A DNA stretch of 64,000 nt from CAVWDU01 sp963840725 (GCA_963840725.1 CAWIZY010000009.1:434001-498000); one strand, 5' to 3'. Positions 1 through 9,354 are shown, numbered from the stretch's first letter. Made by a program: numbers and translations. Notes: a model not told the origin generated them from the sequence alone.

Positions 1-1
1 T

Positions 2-1051
2 GTGGGCACCGTTAAATCGCAGCTGCTCTACGAGATTGGTGATCCGGCCTACAAAAACCCCGATGTGATTGGCCATTTCGATACCTTAAGTATCGAGCAG
101 ACCGGCGACGACCGAGTTTACGTGAGCGGGTGTAAAGGCTCCTGCCCACCGCCGGGTCACAAGGTGTGCATCAACACCCTTGGCGGTTTCCGCAATGGCT
201 TTGAATTTATGCTCACTGGCCTGGATATCGAAGATAAAGCCAAGGTATTGACCGACGCGTTTCTGAACAATCTCGGCGGCAGGGAACAGTTTGACGACGT
301 GTCGATCGAATTGATCCGCAGCGACAAAGAAAACCCGCAAATCAATGAAGAAGCCTTCGCCCGCTTACGTATTATCGCCAAATCTCGTGATAAGGACTTA
401 GTTGGTCGGCTGTTTAGCGCCAAGTTGGTTGAAATGGCGTTGGGCAATATTCCAGGTTTGGGGCCGATGAACCCGATCGGCAACGGCGAGAGCTTTTTGG
501 TCTACTGGCCAACGCTGGTTGATAGCCAATATATCATTGAGAGTGTTCACATAGACGACCAGGTCACCGAGGTAAGGCCAACCAACCAGCTCGGTCTCGA
601 ACCGGTTAATCATCAGGTTGTGCCCGCGGCGGTACCCGCCGCTCCTGCTGGAGACACGGTCAGTATTCCCCTGGGCCGTTTATTTGGCACCCGCTCTGGC
701 GATAAAGGTGGCTGCGCCAACGTTGGGGTATGGGCGACTAGCGCAGAAGCCTACGGGTTCTTACACGCATTTTTGACCGTTGATAAATTGAAAGTACTCA
801 TGCCGGAAACGACCGATCTGGAAATAGTCCGCTATGACCTGGCCAACATCCACTCCTTGAACTTCTTTATCAAGGGCATTCTGGGGGAGGGGGTTGCCTC
901 ATCGGTGCGTACCGATCCACAAGCCAAATCCATGGGCGAATACTTGCGTGCGAAAGTCATTGAAGTGCCTGAGACGTTAGCCGACACTATTTGGACCCCC
1001 GACGCCATCCCCGCAACAGCGGGGATAAAGGAACAAGGTATACCATCATGA
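2..1051 (+). CDS. AtuA-like acyclic terpene utilisation protein, C-terminal part
   Basis: The gene runs in from the left edge, so its true start is outside the window; about 349 C-terminal residues are visible. The first ~205 residues match the DUF1446/AtuA core (VSGCKGSCPPPGHK, GGFRNGFEFMLTGLD). After an Ala/Pro-rich linker comes the small AtuA-associated domain at about residues 222-335 (IPLGRLFGTRSGDKGGCANVG). AtuA-family proteins occur in operons for acyclic terpene or branched-chain acyl-CoA breakdown, but their exact reaction is poorly defined. The stop TGA overlaps the next ATG (ATGA), so the two genes are translationally coupled, which fits a role in the same acyl-CoA pathway. The family call is firm; the substrate is inference. 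Confidence 0.85.
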   Translation: MGTVKSQLLYEIGDPAYKNPDVIGHFDTLSIEQTGDDRVYVSGCKGSCPPPGHKVCINTLGGFRNGFEFMLTGLDIEDKAKVLTDAFLNNLGGREQFDDVSIELIRSDKENPQINEEAFARLRIIAKSRDKDLVGRLFSAKLVEMALGNIPGLGPMNPIGNGESFLVYWPTLVDSQYIIESVHIDDQVTEVRPTNQLGLEPVNHQVVPAAVPAAPAGDTVSIPLGRLFGTRSGDKGGCANVGVWATSAEAYGFLHAFLTVDKLKVLMPETTDLEIVRYDLANIHSLNFFIKGILGEGVASSVRTDPQAKSMGEYLRAKVIEVPETLADTIWTPDAIPATAGIKEQGIPS

Positions 1052-1854
1052 CCGGAGAAAAACTGTCCCTGCACGGCCTGGTCTTCGAAGCCGTTGAGCT
1101 AGAAGTTGAGGACCACATATTAACCATCACCCTCAATCGCCCAGAGCGTAAAAACGCCATCAACGCGGCAATGGCAGCCGAGATCATCTACGCGCTGGAT
1201 TACGCCAAGCAAGAGCGGGATGTTCGCGTGGTTGTGTTGGCAGCCAGGGGCGATGTGTTTTGTGCCGGTGGCGACCTATCCCAGATGAGTGGCAGCAAAG
1301 TAGAAACCACCTCAACCGTACCGGTACGGGGCGGTAACGAGGACATCTCCCTGCGCTTACGTCACCTCAATAAACCGTCCATTGCTTGCGTACAAGGCAA
1401 CCTGTTTGCCGGTGCCCTGTTGATGCTCTGTAATGTCACCCACGCCATTGCAGCCGAAGGTGTGAAGTTTTCCGCACCGGAAATCAAGCGCGGCATCTGG
1501 CCGTTTATGGTGATGGGTGGGCTGTTCCGCATCATGCCTCAACGCGCCGCACTGGATTTTGTGATGCGCGGCAATGCAATTTCTACCGCGCAGGCTGAAC
1601 AATGGGGCCTGATCAATGAGGCCGTGCCGGCAGAGTCTTTAACCGATCACGTGGCCAGACTGGCCACCGAACTGGCTAGCCTGGCCCCCGGCTCCATGAG
1701 CATGGGGCTGGCGGCATTTGTAGAGCAGGATGCCATGGACTTTGACAGCGCACTACCATTCTTGGCCAGACAGATTGAAGCCTGCATCAAAAGCCCCGAC
1801 GCCATAGAAGGTATCACGGCTTTTTTGGAAAAGCGCGAACCCAAGTGGGATTAA
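1048..1854 (+). CDS. Enoyl-CoA hydratase/isomerase family protein
   Basis: A crotonase-fold protein of 268 residues. An upstream in-frame start at 991 exists, but ATG 1048 overlaps the AtuA stop and follows an AAAGGA element, so 1048 is preferred. Visible signatures are LTITLNRPERKNAINAAM near the N-terminus, the oxyanion-hole segment CAGGDLSQM, and a second oxyanion region at NLFAGALLMLCNVTHAIA. Family members hydrate or isomerise enoyl-CoA thioesters in the cytoplasm. Pairing with an AtuA-like gene suggests branched-chain or terpenoid acyl-CoA catabolism, with the substrate unproven. Confidence 0.9.
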   Translation: MTGEKLSLHGLVFEAVELEVEDHILTITLNRPERKNAINAAMAAEIIYALDYAKQERDVRVVVLAARGDVFCAGGDLSQMSGSKVETTSTVPVRGGNEDISLRLRHLNKPSIACVQGNLFAGALLMLCNVTHAIAAEGVKFSAPEIKRGIWPFMVMGGLFRIMPQRAALDFVMRGNAISTAQAEQWGLINEAVPAESLTDHVARLATELASLAPGSMSMGLAAFVEQDAMDFDSALPFLARQIEACIKSPDAIEGITAFLEKREPKWD

Positions 1855-2384
1855 CGTCTCACTGAAGAACCCTCCGGCGCTCGCCAACACTGTGGTAGAG
1901 AGCTCCGACCGCGCTCGCCGCTGCGGAGTATGCGGGCGCCGGACGATCCCTGCTGGATGCGCTGGACGTCCCGCTCAGCAGATGAACAGACTATCGACTT
2001 TGTTGACCCTATAGGGGACTGACTAGGAGTTTGGGCCGTAGACGCAGAGAGTCGCCGAGTGGAACCGTTGTGTGAGCTTGGACCGATCATCGAATACGGT
2101 CCATTTGTCGAGGCGAGGATTGGTGGGCGCGCTGTTTGGGTTCGTTATCTGGTGGGCATCACGGAGTTGTGGCGGATGCGTAGCGACCATTAAAAGGCAT
2201 TCTGATTTGGACAGCAGAACACTTCAAAATAGCGATGCTGAGGTAAAGCTCTAACAGCATCCAGGACGTCTTTATACCTTTGTGCGATTGCTGTTTCAGG
2301 TATGATGAGGTAAATCTGAGTAGACTGACGTGGGATTGAATGTTTACTCCGGCCCTAAATACTACCAGATCGAGTCGAGTGCTC
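1855..2384. other. Gene-poor spacer
   Basis: About 530 bases with no ORF that looks like a real protein in either direction. The left half is GC-rich and the right half (from about 2190) is AT-richer. I see no tRNA, clear terminator or insertion-sequence end. Confidence 0.5.
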
Positions 2385-3539
2385 ATGAGAGAAATCAAGT
2401 CAATCGCCATGCTCATCCTGTTCCTTACGCTGACGCTCGGCGCAACTGCCCGAGTGGGAGCCCGAGGCGACAGCCCACCTGTGACAGAGCTCAAACGCCT
2501 GTATGCATCCGATAGTGATTTTAAAAAGGTCGTCGACCTGATGTTCGACAATGTCCATCCTTTAGTCAACGGCTCGGAAAATCCATGGAAAGGCAAGTCC
2601 GTAGATGATCTATACCCGTTCCTGAACGAGTGGTTCTTTTTCCTCCCCAACACACATGACGGTCTTGATCGGATCGCGAAATTTTCCTTTCTGTTCTACA
2701 AGAATCCGCACGGCGAGGAATTTATCCTGGAGGAGCCGGGAAAAAGCTGGTCACTGCTGTTCGTAGAAGAGCGCGGCAAGTACATGGACAGTCCCGAATC
2801 AACGGCCAATCTCGACGTCTGGCTGTCCGATGACTCGCTAGGAAATGATGACTTCGTACTGCCAGCTGAAGGGTTCAAGTCGTTCAACGAGTTCTTTACC
2901 AGGGAACTGAAACCGGGCGCGCGCCATGTAGACGACGTCGGTAACGATTCGATCGTCAGTTCCCCGGCAGATGGCGTGGTCAATATGATTGCCAACGATC
3001 TGCGACTGGATACGGAAATCCCGACCAAGGGAACCATGACGTTGAGTCTGAACAGCCTGCTGGGTGATTCGCAATACAGCGCGAACTTCATCGGGGGGAC
3101 GGCGCTGGCCGTATTTCTGATGCCGGACAATTACCACCATTATCATGCCCCGGTAGCCGGCGTTGTCGTCGAATCGAAAGAGAATGTGGGCGACCGCCTG
3201 TTCGGCATGCCCGATATGCTGGGTCTGGTCAATGAGGGAAACCCCGGGTATGGACAGGATTATAGTGTAATCCAGGACTTCCGGCACGGTTACTTCATCA
3301 TCGATACTGACGATTTCGGCCTTGTAGCCATGGTGCCTATCGGTTTGCAGACGGTCGGTTCCGTTGTTTTCGAAGAAAAGTTTCGAGACGTCGGGCCTGA
3401 GTCAGTACAACAAGTTTACCGAGGCGAAAAGCTGGGACATTTCGCTTATGGCGGGTCGACGGTACTGCTGATGTTCGAAAAAGGTCGCATGTCTGCCGTG
3501 TCTGTCCAGCAAGGGCAGCGCATTGGCAAAATGGACTAA
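2385..3539 (+). CDS. Exported phosphatidylserine decarboxylase-like protein
   Basis: Phosphatidylserine decarboxylases are pyruvoyl enzymes that cleave themselves at a GST motif and make phosphatidylethanolamine. This protein shows the family landmarks in order: FNEFFTRELKPGAR, SPADGVV, LMPDNYHHYHAPVAG (the conserved His region) and FAYGGSTVLLMFE, whose GGST matches the self-cleavage site. Unusually it opens with a signal-peptide-like segment (MREIKSIAMLILFLTLTLG). ATG 2385 is preferred because it gives a clean signal peptide; ATG 2340 adds 15 residues and has no better ribosome site. Classical Psd is cytoplasmic-facing, so this looks like a periplasmic or secreted paralogue. The substrate could be another serine-containing lipid or metabolite. 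Confidence 0.82.
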   Translation: MREIKSIAMLILFLTLTLGATARVGARGDSPPVTELKRLYASDSDFKKVVDLMFDNVHPLVNGSENPWKGKSVDDLYPFLNEWFFFLPNTHDGLDRIAKFSFLFYKNPHGEEFILEEPGKSWSLLFVEERGKYMDSPESTANLDVWLSDDSLGNDDFVLPAEGFKSFNEFFTRELKPGARHVDDVGNDSIVSSPADGVVNMIANDLRLDTEIPTKGTMTLSLNSLLGDSQYSANFIGGTALAVFLMPDNYHHYHAPVAGVVVESKENVGDRLFGMPDMLGLVNEGNPGYGQDYSVIQDFRHGYFIIDTDDFGLVAMVPIGLQTVGSVVFEEKFRDVGPESVQQVYRGEKLGHFAYGGSTVLLMFEKGRMSAVSVQQGQRIGKMD

Positions 3540-3636
3540 TGATCTACTACGCCTTGATTATCAATGTGAAGCACAGCAATCACTCTCTGTGCTGCCCAAC
3601 TCGCATCGACAGCCACCATACAATCAGGGAAGTCAA

Positions 3637-3700
3637 TGCGGCAGGCGACCCTGCGGCAGGCGACCCTGCGGCAGGCGACCCTGCGGCAGGCGACCTGCGG
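3637..3700. repeat. 15-bp tandem repeat, about 4.3 copies
   Basis: The unit TGCGGCAGGCGACCC starts at 3637, 3652, 3667 and 3682 (the last lacks one base), followed by TGCGG. It lies in the spacer between two convergent genes. The copies are otherwise identical, suggesting recent slippage. Confidence 0.9.
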
Positions 3701-3758
3701 TAGCAAAACCCAGGCCCACTTATTACCTTGATCGAGAGCTTAATGTTTCCTGTATCGC

Positions 3759-4538
3759 TTACCGGTCGCCAGTGAGGGGTACGAAGCGCACCGGCAGCAC
3801 AGATCGTCTTTGGACCGCGCCGTTCTCGTCAACTTCCACCAGCAACAGTTCCTGGTAGCCGTGCTCCGCGCCCACGGGAATAACCAGTTTACCGCCCGGC
3901 TTCAATTGTTGCAGCAACGGCGGCGGTATCTCTGCGGGCGCGGCAGTGACCACGATGCCATCGAAGGGGGCGTGCTCCGGCCATCCGGCGTAGCCGTCAC
4001 CGGCACGCACGGACACATTGTCATAGCACAGGCGCTGCAGGACCTGGGATGCGGTTCTGGCCAGCTCGGGAACGATTTCAACGGTATAGATATGCTTGAC
4101 CAGCGATGACAACACCGCGGCCTGGTAGCCGGAACCGGTTCCCACCTCCAGGATGATATCGTCCGGCTGTGGGTCCAACAGGTCCGTCATCAGGGCGACG
4201 ATCAGCGGCTGCGAGATGGTCTGTCCGGCGGCAATGGGCAGCGGGGTGTTGCGATAGGCCTGGTGTCGATATGCGGCCGGCACGAATTCCTCCCGCGGTA
4301 CCGCAGCCATGGCCTGCATCACTCGCTCGTTCAGCTCACTGCGGCCGGTGTAATCGGCTGAGTCCCGCACCGAGGCGCGTATTGCCGTGAGCATTTCGTC
4401 CCGTTCACTGGCCCTGTCCTCCGCGCCATGGGTCATGGTTACAGTACCCGCCAGCAGGAGACAGCAGACCAGTCGCAATACCCCCGGACGACTCCGCCAG
4501 TGCGGCCAGTGACTTCCATGTTTCAGTGCCGAAACCAT
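3759..4538 (-). CDS. pcm: Protein-L-isoaspartate O-methyltransferase, exported form
   Basis: This enzyme methylates isoaspartyl residues in aged proteins using S-adenosylmethionine, starting their repair. The SAM-binding motif I (ILEVGTGSGYQAAVLS) and the family segments REEFVP, LPIAAGQTISQPLIVALM and VTAAPAEIPPPLLQQLKPGGKLVIPVG are all present. At 259 residues it is longer than the usual ~210 because of an N-terminal extension with a hydrophobic stretch ending near THGAED that reads as a signal peptide. If exported it would repair envelope proteins, although SAM supply there is a puzzle. It is convergent with the decarboxylase-like gene. Confidence 0.87.
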   Translation of the reverse strand: MVSALKHGSHWPHWRSRPGVLRLVCCLLLAGTVTMTHGAEDRASERDEMLTAIRASVRDSADYTGRSELNERVMQAMAAVPREEFVPAAYRHQAYRNTPLPIAAGQTISQPLIVALMTDLLDPQPDDIILEVGTGSGYQAAVLSSLVKHIYTVEIVPELARTASQVLQRLCYDNVSVRAGDGYAGWPEHAPFDGIVVTAAPAEIPPPLLQQLKPGGKLVIPVGAEHGYQELLLVEVDENGAVQRRSVLPVRFVPLTGDR

Positions 4539-4761
4539 CGCCGCGCGGCGCTGTGTGGACCGGGTCTGGCCGCAGCCGGGTCTGGCGCAGGTTCCACGGT
4601 TCGTTTGTACTGCGCGTTATGCATACAATGTCCTCCTCGGTTGGCAAGCTGGCGCCTCACAAGCAAAGTGTAGCTCAGTGGCGGCGACTGGCAATAACCG
4701 GCAGCGCGCCTCGAAGACTGACGTGCCGCCACGGCTGGAATGACCTCAAGGCAGAATACTG

Positions 4762-5157
4762 ATGATTGCAGACGTCATTTTACTGATCCATGTGCTGTTC
4801 GTGGCGTTCGTCGTGTTGGGGCTGGTGCTGACGCTGGTCGGCGGTTATTTGGGTTGGGGCTGGGTCAGGAATGTTCGTTTTCGTCTCCTGCACCTGCTCG
4901 CCATCGGCTTCGTGGTGATCCAGTCATGGCTGGGCGGTGTCTGCCCATTGACCCGCTGGGAATCCACGCTGCGGGCGAGGGCCGGTGGCGAGGTCTATTC
5001 GGGCTCGTTTATCGCCCACTGGTTGCATCGACTGCTGTATTACGACGCCCCGCCCTGGGTGTTTGGTTTATGCTACACCTTGTTCGGGGCGCTGGTGCTG
5101 GCGAGCTGGTGGTGGGTTGCGCCGGTACGTCGGACCATTCAGGCTAACGGCAAGTAG
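4762..5157 (+). CDS. DUF2784 family membrane protein
   Basis: A 131-residue integral membrane protein with about four hydrophobic segments. It shows the DUF2784 pattern: an N-terminal HVLFVAFVVLG helix, CPLTRWE after the second helix, then YSGSFIAHWLHRLLYYD and a final helix. ATG 4762 follows AAGGCAG. Function is unknown for the family. It stands alone, divergent from the pcm gene. Confidence 0.85.
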   Translation: MIADVILLIHVLFVAFVVLGLVLTLVGGYLGWGWVRNVRFRLLHLLAIGFVVIQSWLGGVCPLTRWESTLRARAGGEVYSGSFIAHWLHRLLYYDAPPWVFGLCYTLFGALVLASWWWVAPVRRTIQANGK

Positions 5158-5253
5158 GGAATCCCTGAGGCGAACAGTTGGGCAGGATCCCGGCTCCCTG
5201 TTCCCCTGTGAGCGATTTCTGCACGGGGTATGACGAAGAACTCGTGAGGAAAC

Positions 5254-6261
5254 TTACCTGAGATCGAGGTTTTGCTCTGATGCTAAATCCTCGAGTTCTT
5301 CATCCAGAAGTTTAATCAGTGCGTCCCGGCTGTAGGTGTATGGCTGATTCTGGTTCAATTCCAGCATCCGTTGCAGCATGGCGCGCAGGGTATTTTCAGC
5401 CCGGGCAGCGTCCCCGACCACCATGTAACGTCGCTGGGGGAGCGGATCGAAGAGGGCATGCTGGACCTTCGCCACGATGTGCTCAGGTCCCTCCATCGTT
5501 GAAAGATCACCGCCCTTCAGTACCCAATTGTCTTTCCACTCATCCTGGTATAACGAATTATCACTGCTGAACTTACTGGCCTGCAGGCGCTGGAAGATGT
5601 TCTTGCCAATGGCTGAATTGAAACCCCCTGGATCAACAATGCTGACTTCCACGTCAAATTTTGCCAGCTCAATAGACAGAGTGTCTGAAAAGGCTTCAAG
5701 CGCATGCTTACTCATGCTGTAGGGGCCATAGAAAGTCCGGGTCTGGACACCGGCAATCGAGCCAATGTTTACCACTCGGCCTGCAGACGCTATCAGCAGC
5801 GGTGCGAAGGCCTTGGTGACCCGGTAGGGGCCGTATACGTTCACATCAAAAATAAAATCAAGGTCGGGTTCGGAGAGCTCGATCAGCGGTGACATCAGTC
5901 CAACTCCGGCATTGTTGACGATGGCATAGAGACCACGGCCTTCCTGTATGACGGTTTTTACTGCCGCGTCTATTTCCTCTTGCACGGTTACATCCAGACG
6001 GATGGCCAGAATATTGTTGATGGCATCCAGCGCCTTCAGATCTTCTGCTTTCCTGGCCCCGGCATAGACATAATGCCCGGCTGACGCCAATTCTTCCGCC
6101 AGGGCCCTGCCCAGCCCCGTACTGGCTCCGGTGACCAGAATTGCGCTGGGTGAGTCTGCCTCTTTGCCGGGGTCTGCCGAAACTGTGACACACAGAGCCA
6201 GCAGTCCGACGAGGCAGAACGCCAGGCAACGGGCATGATTGGAGGTCGAAGAGATAGTCAT
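5254..6261 (-). CDS. Short-chain dehydrogenase/reductase with N-terminal signal/anchor
   Basis: A Rossmann-fold NAD(P)-dependent oxidoreductase. It shows the cofactor motif TGASTGLG, the NNAG motif, and the catalytic Ser followed by YSMSK. ATG 6261 is preferred over upstream 6336 because it follows GGGAC and places a hydrophobic segment (CLAFCLVGLLALCVTVSA) at the N-terminus. Such a signal or anchor is atypical for SDRs and suggests the enzyme is membrane-tethered or exported. The C-terminal ~90 residues extend beyond the core SDR fold. Substrate is unknown; sterol- or retinol-type carbonyl substrates are typical for this SDR branch. Confidence 0.85.
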   Translation of the reverse strand: MTISSTSNHARCLAFCLVGLLALCVTVSADPGKEADSPSAILVTGASTGLGRALAEELASAGHYVYAGARKAEDLKALDAINNILAIRLDVTVQEEIDAAVKTVIQEGRGLYAIVNNAGVGLMSPLIELSEPDLDFIFDVNVYGPYRVTKAFAPLLIASAGRVVNIGSIAGVQTRTFYGPYSMSKHALEAFSDTLSIELAKFDVEVSIVDPGGFNSAIGKNIFQRLQASKFSSDNSLYQDEWKDNWVLKGGDLSTMEGPEHIVAKVQHALFDPLPQRRYMVVGDAARAENTLRAMLQRMLELNQNQPYTYSRDALIKLLDEELEDLASEQNLDLR

Positions 6262-6374
6262 TTTTTGAGTCCCGATAGTGATGGAAAGGCGGGTGTGTTG
6301 TTGCTGAGTCCGCCAACTGAGTACACTAGCAGGCATTGTTCATTGATTGGTAGAGGGGACCACAGCCCCCTGCA

Positions 6375-6404
6375 CAAAAAAGCCCCGCTGTTGCCAGCGG
6401 GGCT
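6375..6404 (-). terminator. Rho-independent terminator of the TonB receptor gene
   Basis: A perfect 10-bp stem (AGCCCCGCTG / CAGCGGGGCT, 6381-6404) with a 4-base loop is followed on the minus strand by a run of T (the A tract at 6376-6381). It lies about 20 bases past the stop of the TonB-dependent receptor and so ends that transcript. Confidence 0.92.
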
Positions 6405-6425
6405 TGTGATCAGTGCAGCAGGCGC

Positions 6426-8684
6426 TTAGAAGAAGTTGTAGGTTACTTCAAAGCCGTAACGCAGACCGAAGGTCAGTGGCGAGAACGTGCCGCCGGTGGG
6501 GAAGCCGGCAATGGCATCAGGCAGTTGCGTGTCGCCACCGTGGTTGGCCTCGTCCAGCAGGTTGCGGCCGTAGAGAGAGAAGATCCAGTGGCCGTCGTTG
6601 CTGTTGAAGTCGACCCCCGCATCCAGCATAGACAGGTCATCGATAAAACCGAGGTTGTTATCGGTGTAGGCCATTTCATCGCGGTAGGAGTAGGTGATCC
6701 GCGAGGTCATGAAGCCCCAGTTACCGAGATCCAGGTCGTGGGCAAGGCCGAGGCTGTAGGTCCACTCAGGCGCGCGGGGCACATCCAGGCCCTTGTCCTT
6801 GCCGTCGATCACACCGTCACCGTTGAGGTCGGTGCGCACGTCGTCGTATTCCGCGTTGACGTAGCCCACCGAAGCCAGCATGACCAGGTTGTCAGTCAGG
6901 GAGAAAGTGCCGTCGACTTCAAAGCCCCAGAACTCGGTATCTGCCGTATTACGCACCAGTTGGATAGTACCGACTGGGCCGGGCAGGTTGATCTCTCGCT
7001 GCTGGTCATCAACCGTCATGTAAAACGCTGCAGCGTTCAACTTACCCCAGCTATGCGAGGATTTGAAGCCGATTTCGAAGTTATTGACCTCTTCCTCGTC
7101 GAAAGGTCCCGGGGTGTCCGCGGGGTCAAAGGAAGTGTTACGCATGTTATAACCACCCGAGCGGTAGCCCACGGTCCAGTGTGCGTAGACCTGCGAAGTA
7201 TCGTTCAAGTGGTAGGTCAGTCCCAGCTTGGGCGCCCAGTTGTCCCAACTCTCGTCGTCAACGAAGTCGAAGTTGCAAGTTGGCCCCGTGACGATGTTAC
7301 AGGGCGTATTGATGTTCTGACTGAGGGAGGCGATTTCGACCTCTTTGTCCTCGGTGCTGTAGTTAATGCCGGCAGTAAGAGTGAGGCTGTCGGTCAGGTC
7401 GTAATCGACCTGGGCAAAGAACGAGTAGCTTTCCGTATCGTAGAGACCACCGCCATCGAACTGGGCACCGGGCGCGACGCCGCCGGTGGCGATACCTGCC
7501 AGTTCGCGGCGCTCGTGGTAATTGATGTCGTTGTCGAAGTAGAGTCCACCGACGGTGATGTTGGCACGCTCGCCAAGTACACCGTTGTAGCGCAGTTCGA
7601 AGGTGGTCTGTTCAGCCTCCAGCCAGGCCGGAGCATGAAACAGCCAGACCGGCTGGGCGTCGATGTCGCTGCGGGAGTCGCCTTCATAGTCACGCCAGCC
7701 GTAGATGGCTGTGATGGTACCGTCGCCGAAGCCCACATCCTGGTTCAATGTGGCGATAAAGAAGTTGGTCTCGGATTCCTGATAGCCTTCTTCGTCGATC
7801 GAGAAATCAAAGGAGTCGCGCTTGAAGTTGACCGGGGTGCCGGGAACGCCCGAGCCATTGGTGTGGCTCTGGGCGGCGGGGCCCTGACCGTCGGTATCAT
7901 TGTATTCGTAGACCAGGGTCAGGTCGGTGCTGTCACCAGGGGTCCAGGCGATGGTTCCACGGGCCATGCGTTGCTCGATCTCACCAAAGTCGTCGCCGTT
8001 GAACTGGTTTTCCCACTTGCCCTCGTCGTCGTTGTAGTACATCACCAGGCGTGCGCCGAGATTATCGGTAACCGGGCCGCCGATCGCACCCATGTAGTAG
8101 GCGTTCAATCCGCCATCCTTACCGGTATCCAGCGCGTAGCGAGCGGTCGCTTCCAGTTCCTCACCAGGCTTGCGGGTATTGAGAAGTACAGCACCTGCGG
8201 TGACGTTGCGTCCAAACAGGGTACCCTGGGGGCCCCTCAGGACCTCAACAGATTCGAGGTCGAACACATCAAATATGATGCCGTTGTTGATGCCGAGGTA
8301 AACGCCGTTCACGTATACGCCCACCGTGGGGTCGATACCGGGAATGGAACTGTTGATACCGAGGCCGCGGATTGAGAAGTTGGCGGTACCACGGGTGGTG
8401 CCCACGTCCTCCAGGGCGACGTTAGGCATCCCGACCTTGAGACTGGACAGATCCCGCACCTTGAGGGCATCGATCTGGTCGCTGTTGAATGCTGACACTG
8501 ACAGGGGAACGTCCTGGGAATCCTCGGCCCGCTTACGTGCGGTGACAACAACTTCTTCCAGCAGGGCTGCCGAACTGCCCCGGCGTACCTCTTCCTGGGC
8601 CTGGACCGAACCGGCCAGCGCGAGTGACATCATCGCGACCAGCGGCTTCACTGAATGGGTGTAGGGTGGTTTTTGCGTCTTCAT
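6426..8684 (-). CDS. TonB-dependent outer-membrane receptor
   Basis: A 752-residue gated outer-membrane transporter. It has a signal peptide (LVAMMSLALAGSVQAQ), a TonB-box/early-plug segment LEEVVVTARKR at about residue 43, a plug domain with SIRGLG and VEVLRGPQGTLFGRN (about 100-170), and a long beta-barrel ending in an aromatic residue (VTYNFF), as expected for assembly by BAM. It resembles the large marine 'TonB-dependent receptor' class common in Halieaceae. It is monocistronic with its own terminator, and no siderophore or sugar operon is adjacent, so the substrate is unknown. Confidence 0.93.
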   Translation of the reverse strand: MKTQKPPYTHSVKPLVAMMSLALAGSVQAQEEVRRGSSAALLEEVVVTARKRAEDSQDVPLSVSAFNSDQIDALKVRDLSSLKVGMPNVALEDVGTTRGTANFSIRGLGINSSIPGIDPTVGVYVNGVYLGINNGIIFDVFDLESVEVLRGPQGTLFGRNVTAGAVLLNTRKPGEELEATARYALDTGKDGGLNAYYMGAIGGPVTDNLGARLVMYYNDDEGKWENQFNGDDFGEIEQRMARGTIAWTPGDSTDLTLVYEYNDTDGQGPAAQSHTNGSGVPGTPVNFKRDSFDFSIDEEGYQESETNFFIATLNQDVGFGDGTITAIYGWRDYEGDSRSDIDAQPVWLFHAPAWLEAEQTTFELRYNGVLGERANITVGGLYFDNDINYHERRELAGIATGGVAPGAQFDGGGLYDTESYSFFAQVDYDLTDSLTLTAGINYSTEDKEVEIASLSQNINTPCNIVTGPTCNFDFVDDESWDNWAPKLGLTYHLNDTSQVYAHWTVGYRSGGYNMRNTSFDPADTPGPFDEEEVNNFEIGFKSSHSWGKLNAAAFYMTVDDQQREINLPGPVGTIQLVRNTADTEFWGFEVDGTFSLTDNLVMLASVGYVNAEYDDVRTDLNGDGVIDGKDKGLDVPRAPEWTYSLGLAHDLDLGNWGFMTSRITYSYRDEMAYTDNNLGFIDDLSMLDAGVDFNSNDGHWIFSLYGRNLLDEANHGGDTQLPDAIAGFPTGGTFSPLTFGLRYGFEVTYNFF

Positions 8685-9354
8685 GCGTGCTCCCGGAGCT
8701 CTTATGTTGTTTTGATCACTGTGCTTGCCCCATAGTGGGGCAAAAGACTGTTGCCAGTGATTATTGTAGTGCTTTTTTCTCCCGATGGGGGCTTCCTGTT
8801 AGGCAACTTTTTCACATCTGAACCTTCTGCAGCCCATGGCCTCCCTGGTAGCGACTGACAGATAGACCCAAAAACGCTCATGGAATTGCTTGAAAAGCCT
8901 TATCGGGCATTATGACTGGTGCTCAGTAAGAGAGGCTTGGTGCCAGCTTTGGCCCGGGTTCTGCCGGTTCCCTGTTGCACTGTTATGACCGGGGTTACGC
9001 TGTTTTTTAGGGGCTTTTGTACCCTCGGACACAGTTTTCCGGCGTGTTGTCGTATTGGTGTCTGGATAGTGTCTGGATAGTGTCGTGGATAGTGTCGCGA
9101 TTTTGTCGCAATAGTGTGCGATTTTGTTGAGGGGTGGTTCGAGCAGAGCGGCCCGGACTGACGGCGCATTGGCTGTGGTGAGCCGGTCGTAAAGGTGTCA
9201 CGGCGGCGTGACCGATACCTCAACTCACACCTCAACTTACACCTCAGCTCACACCTCAACTCACACCTCAGCTACAGGCGCGCTTGCAGCGGATACTTGA
9301 ACTGCGCTCAATTCATCCGCTCGCGACGTCGTGGTGCGCCCCTGCGGTGTGTCG
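8685..9354. other. Spacer with short repeats upstream of the TonB receptor
   Basis: About 670 bases without a credible gene. The part next to 8685 must contain the receptor promoter, but no box is distinctive. At 9059-9092 the 11-base unit TGTCTGGATAG is repeated twice, with a third diverged copy. A stronger tandem repeat follows at 9217-9276. Confidence 0.6.
9217..9276. repeat. 12-bp tandem repeat, five copies
   Basis: Units ACCTCAACTCAC, ACCTCAACTTAC, ACCTCAGCTCAC, ACCTCAACTCAC and ACCTCAGCTACA run head to tail from 9217. The period is a multiple of three, but no real gene covers it. Confidence 0.9.

Noticed and set aside
6525..8375. 616-codon plus-strand ORF opposite the TonB receptor
   Set aside because: It is the exact antisense of a clear receptor gene; its Val/Asp-rich composition is what GC-rich antisense frames give, and it has no ribosome site or family motif.
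9059..9276. CRISPR array
   Set aside because: The repeats are 11-12 bases, directly adjacent with no spacers, and no cas gene is nearby.
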